Shown: positions 19,001 through 29,247 of the stretch, piece by piece | Numbering within the stretch: the first letter of the stretch is position 1 | Layout: each line of letters begins with the position of its first letter | NCBI GenBank assembly: GCA_029553475.1 | Contig: JAKPKV010000114.1 | Location: forward strand, 265,088 to 329,087 | DNA length: 64,000 nucleotides | Source of the DNA: Armatimonadota bacterium | Lineage (GTDB): Bacteria > Armatimonadota > Hebobacteria > CAIYQO01 | Reading direction: 5' to 3' | Made by a program: the position numbers and the translations under genes | The notes under the pieces: model-generated | The model's input: only the letters and a program-made list of their open reading frames with translations | Told to the model about the DNA's origin: nothing | Database searches by the model: none

Positions 19001-19177
19001 CAGATCGAGGTCATCGGCCACCGCCGCAACTCCCACGGCCCCTTCCACCTCACCGAAAAATGGCCCACCTGGACCGGCCCCGACTCGTACCAGCCCGGCC
19101 CCGCCCGGTGGCAGGACGACTACCAGCTCGTCCCCTGCGGCCTGATGGCGCCGCCGGAGCTGGTGGTGAAGACGTAA
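16034..19177 (+). CDS. Glycoside hydrolase, GH106-like (alpha-L-rhamnosidase type)
   Basis: A 1047-residue protein with no signal peptide. It opens with FWAWNGKLEPDELRRQI and AGLGGFFMHSRVGL, typical of the large hydrolases grouped with GH106 rhamnosidases. LYDEDRWPSGAAGG and PGIFTDEPNHGH contain acidic residues likely to be catalytic. The middle is a TIM barrel followed by a domain with VVIHPVESAWL, and the C-terminal 250 residues look like beta-sandwich modules (YLALEMPHTFRVTVNGVPVD). The substrate is inferred from family only. CGGAGG precedes ATG 16034. Confidence 0.75.
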   Translation: MSLSVLREFAAPGAAYRGKPFWAWNGKLEPDELRRQIRAMHRAGLGGFFMHSRVGLDTAYLSDDWFACVDACLDEAKQLGMEAWLYDEDRWPSGAAGGLVTKNPQYRARELMMDLLPSPKELTWDDDTLAAFTATVAGSQARDVAPIARGTAPNTLGAGQVILRFRVQVQGCSSWYNGYTYLDTLSHEAVRAFITATHDVYRQRAGKEFGRAVPGIFTDEPNHGHKLGADNNTFDSRGLPWTATLLTAFTQRYGYDLLPHLVELVYDVDGQAVTPARYHYHDCVTHLFVDAFSRQIGAWCEEHNLLFTGHVLEEDSLVRQTNVVGSAMRFYEYMQAPGMDLLTEHWRIFNTAKQVSSAARQFGRRWRLTETYGCTGWDFPFAGHKALGDWQVALGINLRCQHLSWYTMQGEAKRDYPAAIFYQSPWWELYPVVEDYFARLHAVLTRGTEVRDLLVIHPVESAWLRCKSGWMQDAETYTLDGQFFALCDTLLAGHVDYDFGDEELLARHARVRATNGGAELVVGAATYRAVLVPPQLTMRATTLALLEQFAAAGGTVVFAGEPAAYVDACASPAVAAFAAGCPRAPHEGPELVRAVEGACRRLSITDDAGQEIGAALYLLREDREAYYLFVCNTGEAFCGNGRDVMDQQLVRDRTLAFPQVVIRGLGDAAGAPLLLDPERGTVARADATKTEAGWDIRTSLPALGSRLFVLPKRAVDMADIPDPEQAAEVRTEKIGAQRWPIRLSESNVLVLDRARLRVGEGEWRAADEILRVDRAVRGELGVEARGGSMVQPWARPKAENPPALPIALSYTFTADALPGGPLYLALEMPHTFRVTVNGVPVDPDAECGWWTDRSLRLLPLDPALVRPGANEIVLACDYTPAHPGLEIVYLLGQFGAEARGAEAAMVALPETLALGDWTAQGLAFYAGAVAYETTITPDLNAGERLFVRVPAYRGVAVRVLVDGRPAGVIAWEPNEVEITSLVGDGPAALQIEVIGHRRNSHGPFHLTEKWPTWTGPDSYQPGPARWQDDYQLVPCGLMAPPELVVKT

Positions 19178-19190
19178 CGCCGAGACCGCT

Positions 19191-19248
19191 GCCGTAGGGA
19201 ACGCCCGCCGCCTGCCCCGGTACCGCCGCGGGTGGCGTTCCCTACGGC
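19191..19248. terminator. 15-bp perfect hairpin behind the GH106-like gene
   Basis: GCCGTAGGGAACGCC (19191-19205) pairs with GGCGTTCCCTACGGC (19234-19248), 14 nt after the stop codon. There is no T run, so it may be a 3'-end protecting hairpin or a REP-type repeat rather than a simple terminator. Confidence 0.5.
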
Positions 19249-19448
19249 TAACGCGCTTCGCGAGGATACGCGCCGGTCCAGCACGGCGCACTCCGCCCGT
19301 ACCGGAGGGATGTCCGAATAGAGCACGCCGATGATGCGCTGTGGCACATGGCGCTGGCTTTGCCCGGCATCCTGTCCGTCGGCCCGCTCCGGGGAGTCCA
19401 CGCCGGTGGACTTCGTGGCTCCAGCCCCGGATTTCAATCCGGGGGACG

Positions 19449-19540
19449 CTGGGGCCGCGGAGTTGTACTCCGCACGATGGCGCTATCCGTCCTATCAGAC
19501 AGATCAGAAATCTGTGCGGATTGAAAATCCGCGGCCCCAG
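19449..19540. repeat. REP/MITE-like inverted repeat
   Basis: CTGGGGCCGCGGAGTTGTAC...CGCAC (19449-19475) is an imperfect inverted copy of 19514-19540. Just left of it GGATTTCAATCC is a further palindrome. No open frame inside. Confidence 0.6.
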
Positions 19541-19881
19541 TAGTGTGCTCCCTGGCCTGACTGAGGCACAGACACGGCGATGCTTCGGGCGGGCGATCCC
19601 GATGCAATCGGGACGGCTCCGGGAGGAAATGATCGTATGTCGTATGTGTCGTAGGTCGTCACGCTATACCGTGCGGTGGTATCCGTGCCCTCCACGACAC
19701 GGGTGTGGGGGGAATAACAACCAGGGATGCCTGTCGGCACCACGCGCCGCAGAGGGCGCGGACTACAGAGCAAGGTGCAACGTGACGACCCACGACAATT
19801 AACAATTGACAATTGTCAATTGCCGCTCCAGGGAACGCCGGTCCCGCGCGGGGCACCCGCGAGAGGGGCGGCGCCCCGTGC

Positions 19882-22800
19882 TCACGGCGCCATGTCCCCC
19901 ACCCGCACCGTCCCCGTGCCCTTGTCCACCACCGGCGTCGCCACGTCTTTCAGCGTGTTGGGGCCGATGACGGTGTGCCAGGCGTAGGATTCGTGAATGT
20001 GGATGCCTTCGGGGACGCCGGCGATGGTGTTGCCGAAGATGAGGGCTTCCTTCCACTGCACGGGGGTGGTCGGATGGCTCCAGCAGGGGTAGAGGCTGAT
20101 GGCGCCCTTGCCGTTGTAGTCGCAATCGGTGATGGTGTTGCCGGTGATGACGGTGCCGTAGCCGAGGACGTGCGAGGGCTTGCGCTCTTCCGCGCCGTAC
20201 CAGAGGAAGATGCCGCCGTAGGCGCCCGGCCCGGCGGTGCGGCCCTCCAGCCGGTTGCCGCGCACCTCGGTGAAATAATTCGCGGTGAAGGCGGTGGACT
20301 TGCCGCAGGTGAAGAGCATGATGCCCTCGGCGTTGTACTGCCGGTTGCTGTCCACCACGCAGTCGCTGGAGCTGCCGTAGGGGGTGATGACCCCGGCCTT
20401 GGCGTTCTTGTTGCCGTTCCGGCGCTCGTCCACCGTGTTGTCCACGGTGTAGACCTGCCAGTAGAGGTTCGTCACCGCCAGGATGCTGGTGCCGTCGGGG
20501 AGCACGTCCCACGGCACGTCGAGCTGCAGCCGGTTGGCGCCGCCGGCGGTGGCGGAGACGATGCGCCGGCTCTGGCCTAGCCCTTTGCCGTCCACCACGC
20601 GCACCCAGGCGCCGGCGACCGCCGCCGCGTCCGTCCAACCGGCGGGCAGCACGATGGTGTCCGGGGTGGCGGCGAGACTCGGCCCGAGATAGCGCAGCCG
20701 ATCGCCGTTGGCGTCGTAGGCGAAGGCTTCGCCGTTGCCGGAGGCTTTGTCGCCGTCGTGCGAGGTGCGGTTGTTGTAGACCAGGTTCTGCTCCACCGAG
20801 CCGCCCAGGTTCCAAAAAAAGCCGTTGCGCCAGCCGCCGTTGACGGTGCCTTCGGCGATATTCTCGCTCACCTCCACCTGCCGCGCGCCGGTGAGCTCGG
20901 CGGGGTACGTCCACGCCGCCGGGGAGGGGAGGAAGATATTGCGGCGGATGACTACCCCGGAGACGTTGCCGAGCAGCACCCCCTGCTGCCGCGCCTGGAA
21001 GACATTTTCATAGAGCGTCAGGTGGCGGGCGGGGGGCGCCCACACCAGCCGCACGCATTGCGTGGCGTTGAGAATGCGGCAGTGGGTGATGGTGAGGTAA
21101 TCCGCCGCCGGCGACTCCGGGTTGCCGATCTCGCCCAGCGAGATGCCGATGCTGGTGGTGTGCTTCGACGCGTCGCGCGCCTCGCCCAGCGGGTCGAGAA
21201 TCTCCAGGTCGCGGATGATCTGGTAGCCGCAGGCGCTGATGAGCCCTTTCGTATTGTCGCTGCCCCAGCCGTCGTGGACGAAGGCGTCGGGATACTGGAA
21301 GGTGATGCGCGTCTGATCCAGCCCGGCGCCCGCCAGGCTCACCCCGCGGGTGAGGACGAACGGCGCGCTGATGAAGTTGCCGGGGGGCAGATACACTTCG
21401 CCGTTGCCGGCGGCGGCGGCGGCGATGATCGCCTGCTGGATGCCGCCGGTGTCGTCCGTCTCGTCGTTCGGCGTCGCGCCGTACTGCGTCACGTCGAAGC
21501 GCTGCAGCGGCGGCAGCGGCGGGAAGATCGTCAGCGTGCGGCCTTCCAGCAGCACCCAGTTCGTCCCATCGCGGCATACCTCCACGGTGTAGACGCCCTG
21601 TTTGGCGTCGGCGGGCAGCGTCACCCGCGCCCGATAGGTTTCAATGGCCGTGTCGGCGCGGCCGTCGTTGGCGGCGGGCAGCGTATAGGTGGCCGGCCCG
21701 CGCAGGCGCACCTGCGTGGTGCCGGCGTCGGCGGGCAGCGGGTCCAGGTTGCGCCCCACCACGGAGACGGCGTTGCCGGCAAAGGCGAAGGACGGCGAAA
21801 TCCACGCCGGCCGCGGCGCGTTCACCAGCGCGGGGGCGCTCCAGCCGCGCTCCGGCGCGCCGACCCAGAGCGCGTAGGCCTCGCCGTTCTTCCAGGCGGG
21901 CGGCGCCTGCGCCACCAGCGAGAACGGCGCGCCTTTCGCGCTGACGAGGGCGAAGCGCCCGTGCTCCGCCGTCGTTTCCGACTGCGCGGCGGCGGGCGGG
22001 GCGGCGGGCACGGCGGCGAGATCGGGCACGCGCTGGTAGACCACCTGCAGCGCCTCCGACAGCGCCGACCCGCAGCATTGCACCAGGTCGCCGGCATCCA
22101 CCCGCGACGGGCTCTGGTACAGCGGCGTGCGGAAAAGCCCGACGGCCCCCGGCTCCACGGCGACGCTGTACCAGCGCGCCACCAGCGTGCCGTCCGGCAG
22201 GCGCGGATCGTTGCCCAGGAAGAGGCGGTCGGCGAAGAAGCCCGCGCGCACTGGCCCGGACGCGGTGGAGACGCCTACCTCGCCGCCGTCCGCCGCGATC
22301 ACCCGCACCGTCAGCGCGCACGTGCCGTCCGCGGCGGGCGCGTAGCGCGCCTGCAGCCCGTACAGCGTGCGCGGCTTCAGCGGCACCGGCTTGCCGGCGA
22401 TCTCCAGCTTCGGCTGGCCGGGGGCGATGACCGCGCGCAGCGACGCCCCCGCGGGCGTGCCGTCCAACGCGACCGCCAATCCCCGGCAGCGGGTGTTGTC
22501 GTGCAGCAGGAAAGACCCCAGGCCGTAGACCAGGGTGGCGCGCTTCGCCGCGCCGAAGGCGGCGTCATGCAGCGTGAAATAGCCGGAGAAGGTCACCGCG
22601 TCGCGCTCGGTGAGCGCCGGCACGTCGTAGACGCGGCAGTATTCATCCACGCCCCCCGCGCCGCCCTTCGTCGTCACCTCCAGAAAACCGTCCGACTTCC
22701 AGGTGAAGCTGCCCCCGCCCTTGCCCCCGCGCTGCCACTCCGCGCCCGGCTTCGCCCAGAACTGCTGGCTGAACCCCGCGCCCGCCGCCGCGCGGCCATA

Positions 22801-23394
22801 CAGCCACGCCCGGAAACCGGGCTGCGCGGTGTCGGGATGCTGCCGGAGATAGGCCATGTAGGCGGCGCGCGCCGTCACCGCCTCGAACTCGCGCGCCTTC
22901 TTCGCCACCTCGTCGGCCGCCAGCGCCGGGTAGGTCAGCGCGAAGGTCTCGTGCAGCAGCGTGGCGCGCAGGTCGGCGCCGCCGTTGAGAATGACCACCG
23001 GCGCGTCGGGGAGGGTGAGGTTGAGGGCGTAGATGGCAAGGTTGTGCGCGCGCTCCACCGCGCGGATGCCGTCCAGCAATGCCGGCGGGCCGTGCAGCAC
23101 GCGCAGGGTGCGCGCGGTCTCCGCCGCCTCCGTCGCCCCGCCGCGCGCCAACGCCTCCGCCAGCGCCAGCCGCGCGCCGGTGAACGCCGGCAGCTCCCCC
23201 CGCGCCGCCAGCGCCAGGATCGCCGCCTTGCGCCGCTGCAGGTGCGCCGCCAGCGCCCGCATCTCGTCGGCCGCCAGCGCCCGCGACGCGTACGCCGGGT
23301 CGGCGGCGGTGCACCCCACCTGCGCCCGCGCCCCGGGGAGCGCCCCCAGCAGCAACGCGCAGAGAAGCCATAGAGCGGAAGCGGAATATTTCAC
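19882..23394 (-). CDS. Secreted right-handed beta-helix protein (pectate-lyase superfamily)
   Basis: A 1170-residue protein with a clear signal peptide (LWLLCALLLGALPGARA, then cleavage). The first 500 residues hold a helical part and a jelly-roll-like domain (GSFTWKSDGFLEVTTKGG). An Ig-like segment follows. The C-terminal half, from DVTQYGATPNDETDDTGGIQ near residue 630, is the pectate_lyase_3 beta-helix with many short repeats such as VVIRRNIFL and VVDSNRQYNAEGIML. It probably binds or cleaves polysaccharide outside the cell. No catalytic residues can be assigned from sequence alone. Confidence 0.8.
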   Translation of the reverse strand: MKYSASALWLLCALLLGALPGARAQVGCTAADPAYASRALAADEMRALAAHLQRRKAAILALAARGELPAFTGARLALAEALARGGATEAAETARTLRVLHGPPALLDGIRAVERAHNLAIYALNLTLPDAPVVILNGGADLRATLLHETFALTYPALAADEVAKKAREFEAVTARAAYMAYLRQHPDTAQPGFRAWLYGRAAAGAGFSQQFWAKPGAEWQRGGKGGGSFTWKSDGFLEVTTKGGAGGVDEYCRVYDVPALTERDAVTFSGYFTLHDAAFGAAKRATLVYGLGSFLLHDNTRCRGLAVALDGTPAGASLRAVIAPGQPKLEIAGKPVPLKPRTLYGLQARYAPAADGTCALTVRVIAADGGEVGVSTASGPVRAGFFADRLFLGNDPRLPDGTLVARWYSVAVEPGAVGLFRTPLYQSPSRVDAGDLVQCCGSALSEALQVVYQRVPDLAAVPAAPPAAAQSETTAEHGRFALVSAKGAPFSLVAQAPPAWKNGEAYALWVGAPERGWSAPALVNAPRPAWISPSFAFAGNAVSVVGRNLDPLPADAGTTQVRLRGPATYTLPAANDGRADTAIETYRARVTLPADAKQGVYTVEVCRDGTNWVLLEGRTLTIFPPLPPLQRFDVTQYGATPNDETDDTGGIQQAIIAAAAAGNGEVYLPPGNFISAPFVLTRGVSLAGAGLDQTRITFQYPDAFVHDGWGSDNTKGLISACGYQIIRDLEILDPLGEARDASKHTTSIGISLGEIGNPESPAADYLTITHCRILNATQCVRLVWAPPARHLTLYENVFQARQQGVLLGNVSGVVIRRNIFLPSPAAWTYPAELTGARQVEVSENIAEGTVNGGWRNGFFWNLGGSVEQNLVYNNRTSHDGDKASGNGEAFAYDANGDRLRYLGPSLAATPDTIVLPAGWTDAAAVAGAWVRVVDGKGLGQSRRIVSATAGGANRLQLDVPWDVLPDGTSILAVTNLYWQVYTVDNTVDERRNGNKNAKAGVITPYGSSSDCVVDSNRQYNAEGIMLFTCGKSTAFTANYFTEVRGNRLEGRTAGPGAYGGIFLWYGAEERKPSHVLGYGTVITGNTITDCDYNGKGAISLYPCWSHPTTPVQWKEALIFGNTIAGVPEGIHIHESYAWHTVIGPNTLKDVATPVVDKGTGTVRVGDMAP

Positions 23395-24039
23395 CTACTT
23401 ATCATACCTGCGGAACGGCAGACGGGCAACCATGCGTCGGCAGAATCCGGCGACGCATGGCATGGACACCCCTCGCCCGTCGTGCGCGACCGACGAGAAC
23501 GTCTTCCCTCACGACACAGCTATCAGCACATCAACCCTTGCATTCACGGTTCAGGCAGCCGCCATCGGGGACTGTCCCCCCGCCCGTATCTGTACAACAG
23601 AACGCGGAGCGCCGTCGCCTTTGCCTCCGGTAACACCAGAACCCGTTCGTAGTCAGGCACGCAGCGGCGCGGCTTGTCCCCCGTAGCTTTAGCGAAGGGG
23701 GAAGTGCCGTCAAATGGGGACTGTCCCCCTGAACGTCGTGATCAGATGATCCACAGGCCGTTCACCGGGACTGTCCCCATGGTGCCCTGAAACGCTGAAA
23801 CCGTGCCACCGGCGTCTCCCCTGCACCGGGGCAGGCGGGGGTGCGTTGCGGAAGGGAGCACGGGGTACGAATACGAGCACGAGTTCGGGGGGGAAGGAGT
23901 CGGGCGTCGGGTGGTGAATGGTATACGAAAATGGCGTGTTGCGCCCGGGAGCGGCGCCGGCAGGGAGGCCGCCCGGATGCCTGGAAGCCGTGTTCACGGC
24001 TTCCCGCTGGGATTAGGCGGCGTTTGCCGCGGGTATAGG
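23395..24039. other. Intergenic region with repeats
   Basis: A 645-bp divergent region between two secreted-protein genes. It holds copy 2 of the 92-bp repeat and three more GGGACTGTCCC palindromes (near 23568, 23715 and 23768). An open frame continues upstream of the 24040 start but has no ribosome binding site. Confidence 0.6.
23633..23728 (+). repeat. 92-bp dispersed intergenic repeat, copy 2
   Basis: It matches copy 1 at 15146-15237 in the same orientation, with a 4-nt insertion (GCGG/CGCG zone). See copy 1 for the shared core. Confidence 0.7.
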
Positions 24040-26094
24040 ATGGTCACGACCATGCGTGTTCCGCACCGTTTACCGCTGCTCCCCTGCTGGCTGCTGGCCC
24101 TGCTCCTGGGCTGCGCCGCGCCGGCGCTGGCCGAGACGTATGGCATTGACATCTCCGCCAGCCCACAGCGCGTGGTGTACGAGCCGGGGGTGAAGATCAC
24201 CATCACCGTGACCGTGCGCGACCGGACGGGCGTGCCGGTGCCGGACGGCCTGCCCGTCTATTTTCACACCACACTGGGCGCGATTCCCACGGTGGCCTAT
24301 ACCTCGCGCGGGCAGGTCGTGGTGCTGCTGGAGAATTCCACCGGATCGGGCACCGCGATTCTCAGCGCCACGGTGGGCGACAGCCAGCGGCGCCTGAACA
24401 TTGACTTCGTGGGGCAGGCCGGTGCTGAAGCCCCAACAGGGACGCCGCTGGCGCGGGTGAGCTATACGCTGAAGGCGAGCACCGTCTACTACAGCGTGGA
24501 TACGCGCCGCTTTGACCTGCGCGATGCCGCCCGTTTCACCGCGCCGGCGTTCTCGCTCGCCGCCAACGCCCTGCAATACGATATCGCCAACGGCATCGTC
24601 ACCGCGCAGGGCGGCATTACCCTCACCGCCGACGGGCGCGCGCTGACCGGCGAGAAGCTGCACCTGGACCTCTCCCGGCGACGCGGCGCCCTCATCCAGG
24701 TGGAGCCGAGCATCGCCTACCTGACGTTCACGATGCCGGAGTTGAAGCCGGCCGAGGCCGACGTGGAAGACCCCGGCATCTTCACGCCGCTGGACCCGCT
24801 GCCCACGAAGACGTGGATTATCTGCCAGCGCGCCACCGTCTTCCCCGACGAGCAGATCCAGTTCCGCCGCCCGCAGTTTTACGTGAACGATTTCAATCAC
24901 CGCCTGTACGCGCTGCCGTATCACGTGCTCGACCTGCGCTCCACCGACGCCGGCATGCTCTTCAACAGCCGCCTCACCCTCACCTCGGACGCCGGGCTCA
25001 ACGTGGATTTCCCCGTCTACTACGCGGCGACCGCGTCCCACATCGGCTCGCTGCACCTGCGGCACGTGACGAAAGGCTCCGAGTTCTACCGCGGCACCTC
25101 CGGCCTGCAGCTCAGCCTGGAAGAGGAATACCTGCTGGGCATGAACGCGGACGGCGCGCTCTATCTGGACGACCTCACCCGCGAGACGCGCAGCGCGTCC
25201 TGGGTGCACAGCCACGACTTCGGCCCCACGCGGGTGAACCTGAACGCCGCGTATGACCGCTACAACCCGGAGACGCCTTACACCACGCGCGCGGGGGTGG
25301 GCATCTCCCGCGATGTCGGGCGGACGAACCTCCGCCTCACCGCGAACTGGAGCCACTTCCAGGGGCATCAAAACACCTACGGGGAGCTGGGCGCCTACCT
25401 GCCGTCCCTGAAGATCGGCCGCACCGGCGCCAGCCTGAATGTCAGCCCGTTTCTCGGCTTCCGGCAGTCGGTGGAGGCCGCCACCGATACCCAGCCCGCG
25501 GAGACCACCAGCAATTTTTACCAGGGCGTGAGCACCGGCGTGGGCCTGCCGTCCTTCCGCGTGCTCGGCGGCACCATCAGCACCAGCCTCGGCCACGAGA
25601 TCACCCATGAGCAGGGCGGCCTCATCACCCATTACTTCGACGCCAGCACCGGCTTCAGCCGGCAGCTCGGGCGCTTCTTCACCGCCTCACTGCGCTATTC
25701 CTACAGCCAGTCGCTCACCAGCGCCGACACCGTGACGGCCGACCCGAGCCAGCGCGTCGGCCTCGACCTCTACGGCGGGCGCGCGCGGGTGTGGAACTTC
25801 TCCGGCTACAGCTCCTATGACCTCAGCTCGGAAACCGTCTTCTCCTCCGGCAGCTTCACCTACTACCTGCCGTGGGACCGCCGCAACCAGACCCCGCGCT
25901 GGTTCCTGCGCGCCAATGCCAGCATCTCCTCCGGCACCCGCTCCTCGTCCGATCAGCTCTTCTCGCTGGGCCGCGACATCGGCGCCTATACGCTGGTGTT
26001 GCATTATTCGCCCACCGGCAACATGGCCACGACAGGAATCGGCTCCGGCACGGGGAAAAACTGGTCACTGGAGCTGCAGCGGTCCGCGTGGTAG
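24040..26094 (+). CDS. LptD/OstA-like outer-membrane beta-barrel protein with N-terminal Ig-like domain
   Basis: About 684 residues. A signal peptide (LPLLPCWLLALLLGCAAPALA) is followed by an invasin/Big-type domain at about 30-125 (RVVYEPGVKITITVTVRD). An OstA/LptD N-terminal segment (NALQYDIANGIVTAQGGITL) follows at about 165-225, and then a long barrel of alternating strands that ends in tryptophan, as outer-membrane proteins do. Canonical LptD lacks the Ig-like domain. It is likely to move LPS or a similar glycolipid to the surface, or to be a related barrel of unknown cargo. ATG 24040 or 24052 can start it. Confidence 0.7.
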   Translation: MVTTMRVPHRLPLLPCWLLALLLGCAAPALAETYGIDISASPQRVVYEPGVKITITVTVRDRTGVPVPDGLPVYFHTTLGAIPTVAYTSRGQVVVLLENSTGSGTAILSATVGDSQRRLNIDFVGQAGAEAPTGTPLARVSYTLKASTVYYSVDTRRFDLRDAARFTAPAFSLAANALQYDIANGIVTAQGGITLTADGRALTGEKLHLDLSRRRGALIQVEPSIAYLTFTMPELKPAEADVEDPGIFTPLDPLPTKTWIICQRATVFPDEQIQFRRPQFYVNDFNHRLYALPYHVLDLRSTDAGMLFNSRLTLTSDAGLNVDFPVYYAATASHIGSLHLRHVTKGSEFYRGTSGLQLSLEEEYLLGMNADGALYLDDLTRETRSASWVHSHDFGPTRVNLNAAYDRYNPETPYTTRAGVGISRDVGRTNLRLTANWSHFQGHQNTYGELGAYLPSLKIGRTGASLNVSPFLGFRQSVEAATDTQPAETTSNFYQGVSTGVGLPSFRVLGGTISTSLGHEITHEQGGLITHYFDASTGFSRQLGRFFTASLRYSYSQSLTSADTVTADPSQRVGLDLYGGRARVWNFSGYSSYDLSSETVFSSGSFTYYLPWDRRNQTPRWFLRANASISSGTRSSSDQLFSLGRDIGAYTLVLHYSPTGNMATTGIGSGTGKNWSLELQRSAW

Positions 26095-26147
26095 ACGCGA
26101 CGGCATGTGGGGGGCGTCCCCTGCCCCGCGCGGGAAGAGGTAGGCGC

Positions 26148-27101
26148 GTGACAGTTCGCCGAATGGGGCTGGAAGAGCGTGACCTGCGCCGGCGCGCGGC
26201 GGCGCTGGACCGCGCCCGCGACACGGCGCTGCGGCGCGCGCCGGCGCGGGACAACCTCGGCGGGGTCGCAGTGGTCTGGCACCGGCGCGGTGACGCGATC
26301 ATCAGCGAGAAACTCGCCATTCAGCCCGGCGTGGCGGACGATGTCCCCTCGCTGCTCACCGCGCTGAGCCGCGAGGTCGGCTGGCCGGGCGCGGCGCCGA
26401 CGGACGGCACATACCCGCCGGAGACGGCGGTGGCCGCCTGGGCGCGCGTCTGGCAGGTGTGCGACGCCGCAGACCTGCGCGTGCTGCTCCGGTGGGATGC
26501 CGACGGCGCCTTCCACGGCACGGCGGCGCTGTGGCCGCTGGAGGGAGAGCCGCGGCCGCTGCTCGATACCGCGGCGTTCAGCCGGCAGCTTGACGACGTC
26601 GCCCGCGCCCCGCGCGGCAGCGCCTCGCCCCACGGGCTGCTGCTGGCCGGCAACGCGGCGATGCGTGACGGCGACTACGCCCGTGCTCGCGACGCCTACG
26701 CCCGCGCGGCGGACGCGCTGCCCGCCCATCTGGAAGCGCACCGCAACCTCGCCCTCGCCCGCGCGCGGCTGGGCGAGTGGGAGGCAGCCGCAGCGGCGAT
26801 GCGCGCCGCGCTGGCGCTGGGCGGCGCCGATCCCGCCCTCGCGCACGAATACCTGGCGCTGGAGACCGACGCCGGGGTGGCCGCCGCCCAGCAGGGCGAT
26901 CTGGAGCAGGCCGCCGCCCACTTCCTGCGCATCCTCGAGCGCTGGCCGGACGAGCCGACCGCCCTCGCCAACCTGGGCAACCTGCGCCTGCGCGAGGGGC
27001 GTCGCAACGAAGCCCGCGCCATCTTCCGCCGCTTCCTGACCCACCACCCCGACCACCCCGCCGCCGCGAAGGTCCGCCTGGCGCTGCGGGAGGTGGAGTG
27101 A
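26148..27101 (+). CDS. TPR-repeat protein
   Basis: About 317 residues. GTG 26148 is chosen because GAGG stands 7 nt upstream; ATG 26163 is the alternative. The N-terminal half is unrecognised. From about residue 160, tetratricopeptide repeats are visible: GNAAMRDGDYARARDAYARA, LALARARLGEWEAAAAAMRA, QGDLEQAAAHFLRILE and GNLRLREGRRNEARAIFRRF. Such repeats bind proteins. It lies 53 nt behind the LptD-like gene and may serve that envelope system. Confidence 0.75.
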   Translation: MTVRRMGLEERDLRRRAAALDRARDTALRRAPARDNLGGVAVVWHRRGDAIISEKLAIQPGVADDVPSLLTALSREVGWPGAAPTDGTYPPETAVAAWARVWQVCDAADLRVLLRWDADGAFHGTAALWPLEGEPRPLLDTAAFSRQLDDVARAPRGSASPHGLLLAGNAAMRDGDYARARDAYARAADALPAHLEAHRNLALARARLGEWEAAAAAMRAALALGGADPALAHEYLALETDAGVAAAQQGDLEQAAAHFLRILERWPDEPTALANLGNLRLREGRRNEARAIFRRFLTHHPDHPAAAKVRLALREVE

Positions 27102-27253
27102 GGGGGGACAAGGTGAAGAGGTGACAAGGTGAGGGGGTGACGGGGTGACACAGGCCCGACGGGCCGGAAGATGCTAGCCACGGGTGGAGCGATAGCGGAA
27201 CCCGTGGGTCGGGTCAGCAATGAGAAGGGAAGTCCTGAAAGGACGACAGCAGA
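27102..27253 (+). repeat. Composite 3'-end repeat, copy 1
   Basis: A purine-rich run of AGGTGA-like units leads into three hairpins: GGCCCGACGGGCC, CCACGGGT...ACCCGTGG, and GTCCTGAAAGGAC followed by GACAGCAG. It starts directly after the TPR gene's stop codon. Copies 2 and 3 are at 28872-29018 and 40215-40360, all in the same orientation to the upstream gene. Confidence 0.8.
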
Positions 27254-27317
27254 GAACGCCGGTGCAGATAGGGCTTGATAGACGGGGATTTGCATGCGCA
27301 CGCGTCTGCGCCGCGGC

Positions 27318-27347
27318 CTGACATTCCCTCCCCGCTTATGGTAGAAT
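27318..27347 (+). promoter_or_regulatory. gatA promoter
   Basis: CTGACA (27318-27323), 18-nt spacer and TAGAAT (27342-27347), giving a start about 15 nt before the gatA ATG. Confidence 0.5.
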
Positions 27348-27368
27348 GAGGCAGACCCTCTTGCCTGG

Positions 27369-28871
<1,503 letters not shown>

Positions 28872-29018
28872 GGATGAGGAAGTGACAGGGTGACAGGGGT
28901 GAAGCGGTGATAAAGGCCCGAAGGGCCGTAAGCCACTAGCCACGGGTGAAGCGACAGCGGAACCCGTGGAACAGGAGCCGTAATATTTCCGAGAGTCCTG
29001 AAGGGACGACAGCAGAGC
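28872..29018 (+). repeat. Composite 3'-end repeat, copy 2
   Basis: Same build as copy 1: GTGACAGGGTGACAGGGGTG run, then GGCCCGAAGGGCC, CCACGGGT...ACCCGTGG and GTCCTGAAGGGAC. It begins right at the gatA stop. A further AGGTGACGAGGTGAC run behind it leads into the MNT remnant. Confidence 0.8.
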
Positions 29019-29032
29019 AAGAAGGTGACGAG

Positions 29033-29247
29033 GTGACGACCTCGGAAGCCATCAACATCATGGTCGAGCGCATCGTGGAGCAGTTCCATCCGCTGCGGAT
29101 CACCCTCTTCGGCTCGCGGGCGCGGGGCGACGCGGGGCCGGACAGCGACGTGGATTTACTGGTGGTGCTGCCGCAGGTGGAGAATAAGTGAGTTCGATAC
29201 TGCGCCCGGCATTGCGAGAAGGGAAAGTGCTCTATGAGCAATCCTGA
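29033..29247 (+). pseudogene. MNT-type nucleotidyltransferase remnant (antitoxin of an MNT/HEPN pair), internally deleted
   Basis: The frame from GTG 29033 encodes the core of a minimal nucleotidyltransferase: RITLFGSRARGDAGPDSDVD with the GS and DxD residues, then stops at TGA 29189-29191 after LPQVENK. Immediately after, in another frame (29188-29247), comes ILRPALREGKVLYEQS, the usual C-terminal end of these proteins. The roughly 50 residues between are missing, so the gene has an internal deletion. An ATG at 29234 overlapping the end (ATGAGCAATCC) looks like the start of the HEPN toxin partner, but it ends after 22 codons. The module is therefore dead. Confidence 0.65.

Larger units (their letters stand above)
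19178..19881. other. 700-bp intergenic region filled with inverted repeats
   Basis: No supported gene. It holds the hairpin 19191-19248, the inverted repeat 19449-19540, TCGTATG-like short repeats near 19634-19655, a copy of the CACCACGCGCCGC...GAGGGCGCGGACTAC motif (19739-19775) shared with 44684-44836, and a perfect 20-bp palindrome CAATTGACAATTGTCAATTG at 19803-19822. Confidence 0.7.

Noticed and set aside
16166..19291. 1041-residue open frame antisense to the GH106-like gene
   Set aside because: Same reason: Arg/Ala/His-rich composition without domains, opposite a well-supported gene.
20758..23373. Long plus-strand frame opposite the beta-helix gene
   Set aside because: Composition is that of a frame shadow; the minus-strand protein has a signal peptide and the pectate-lyase motif.
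23803..24039. N-terminal extension of the LptD-like protein
   Set aside because: The frame is open but low in coding quality, has repeats, and the signal peptide begins only after 24040.
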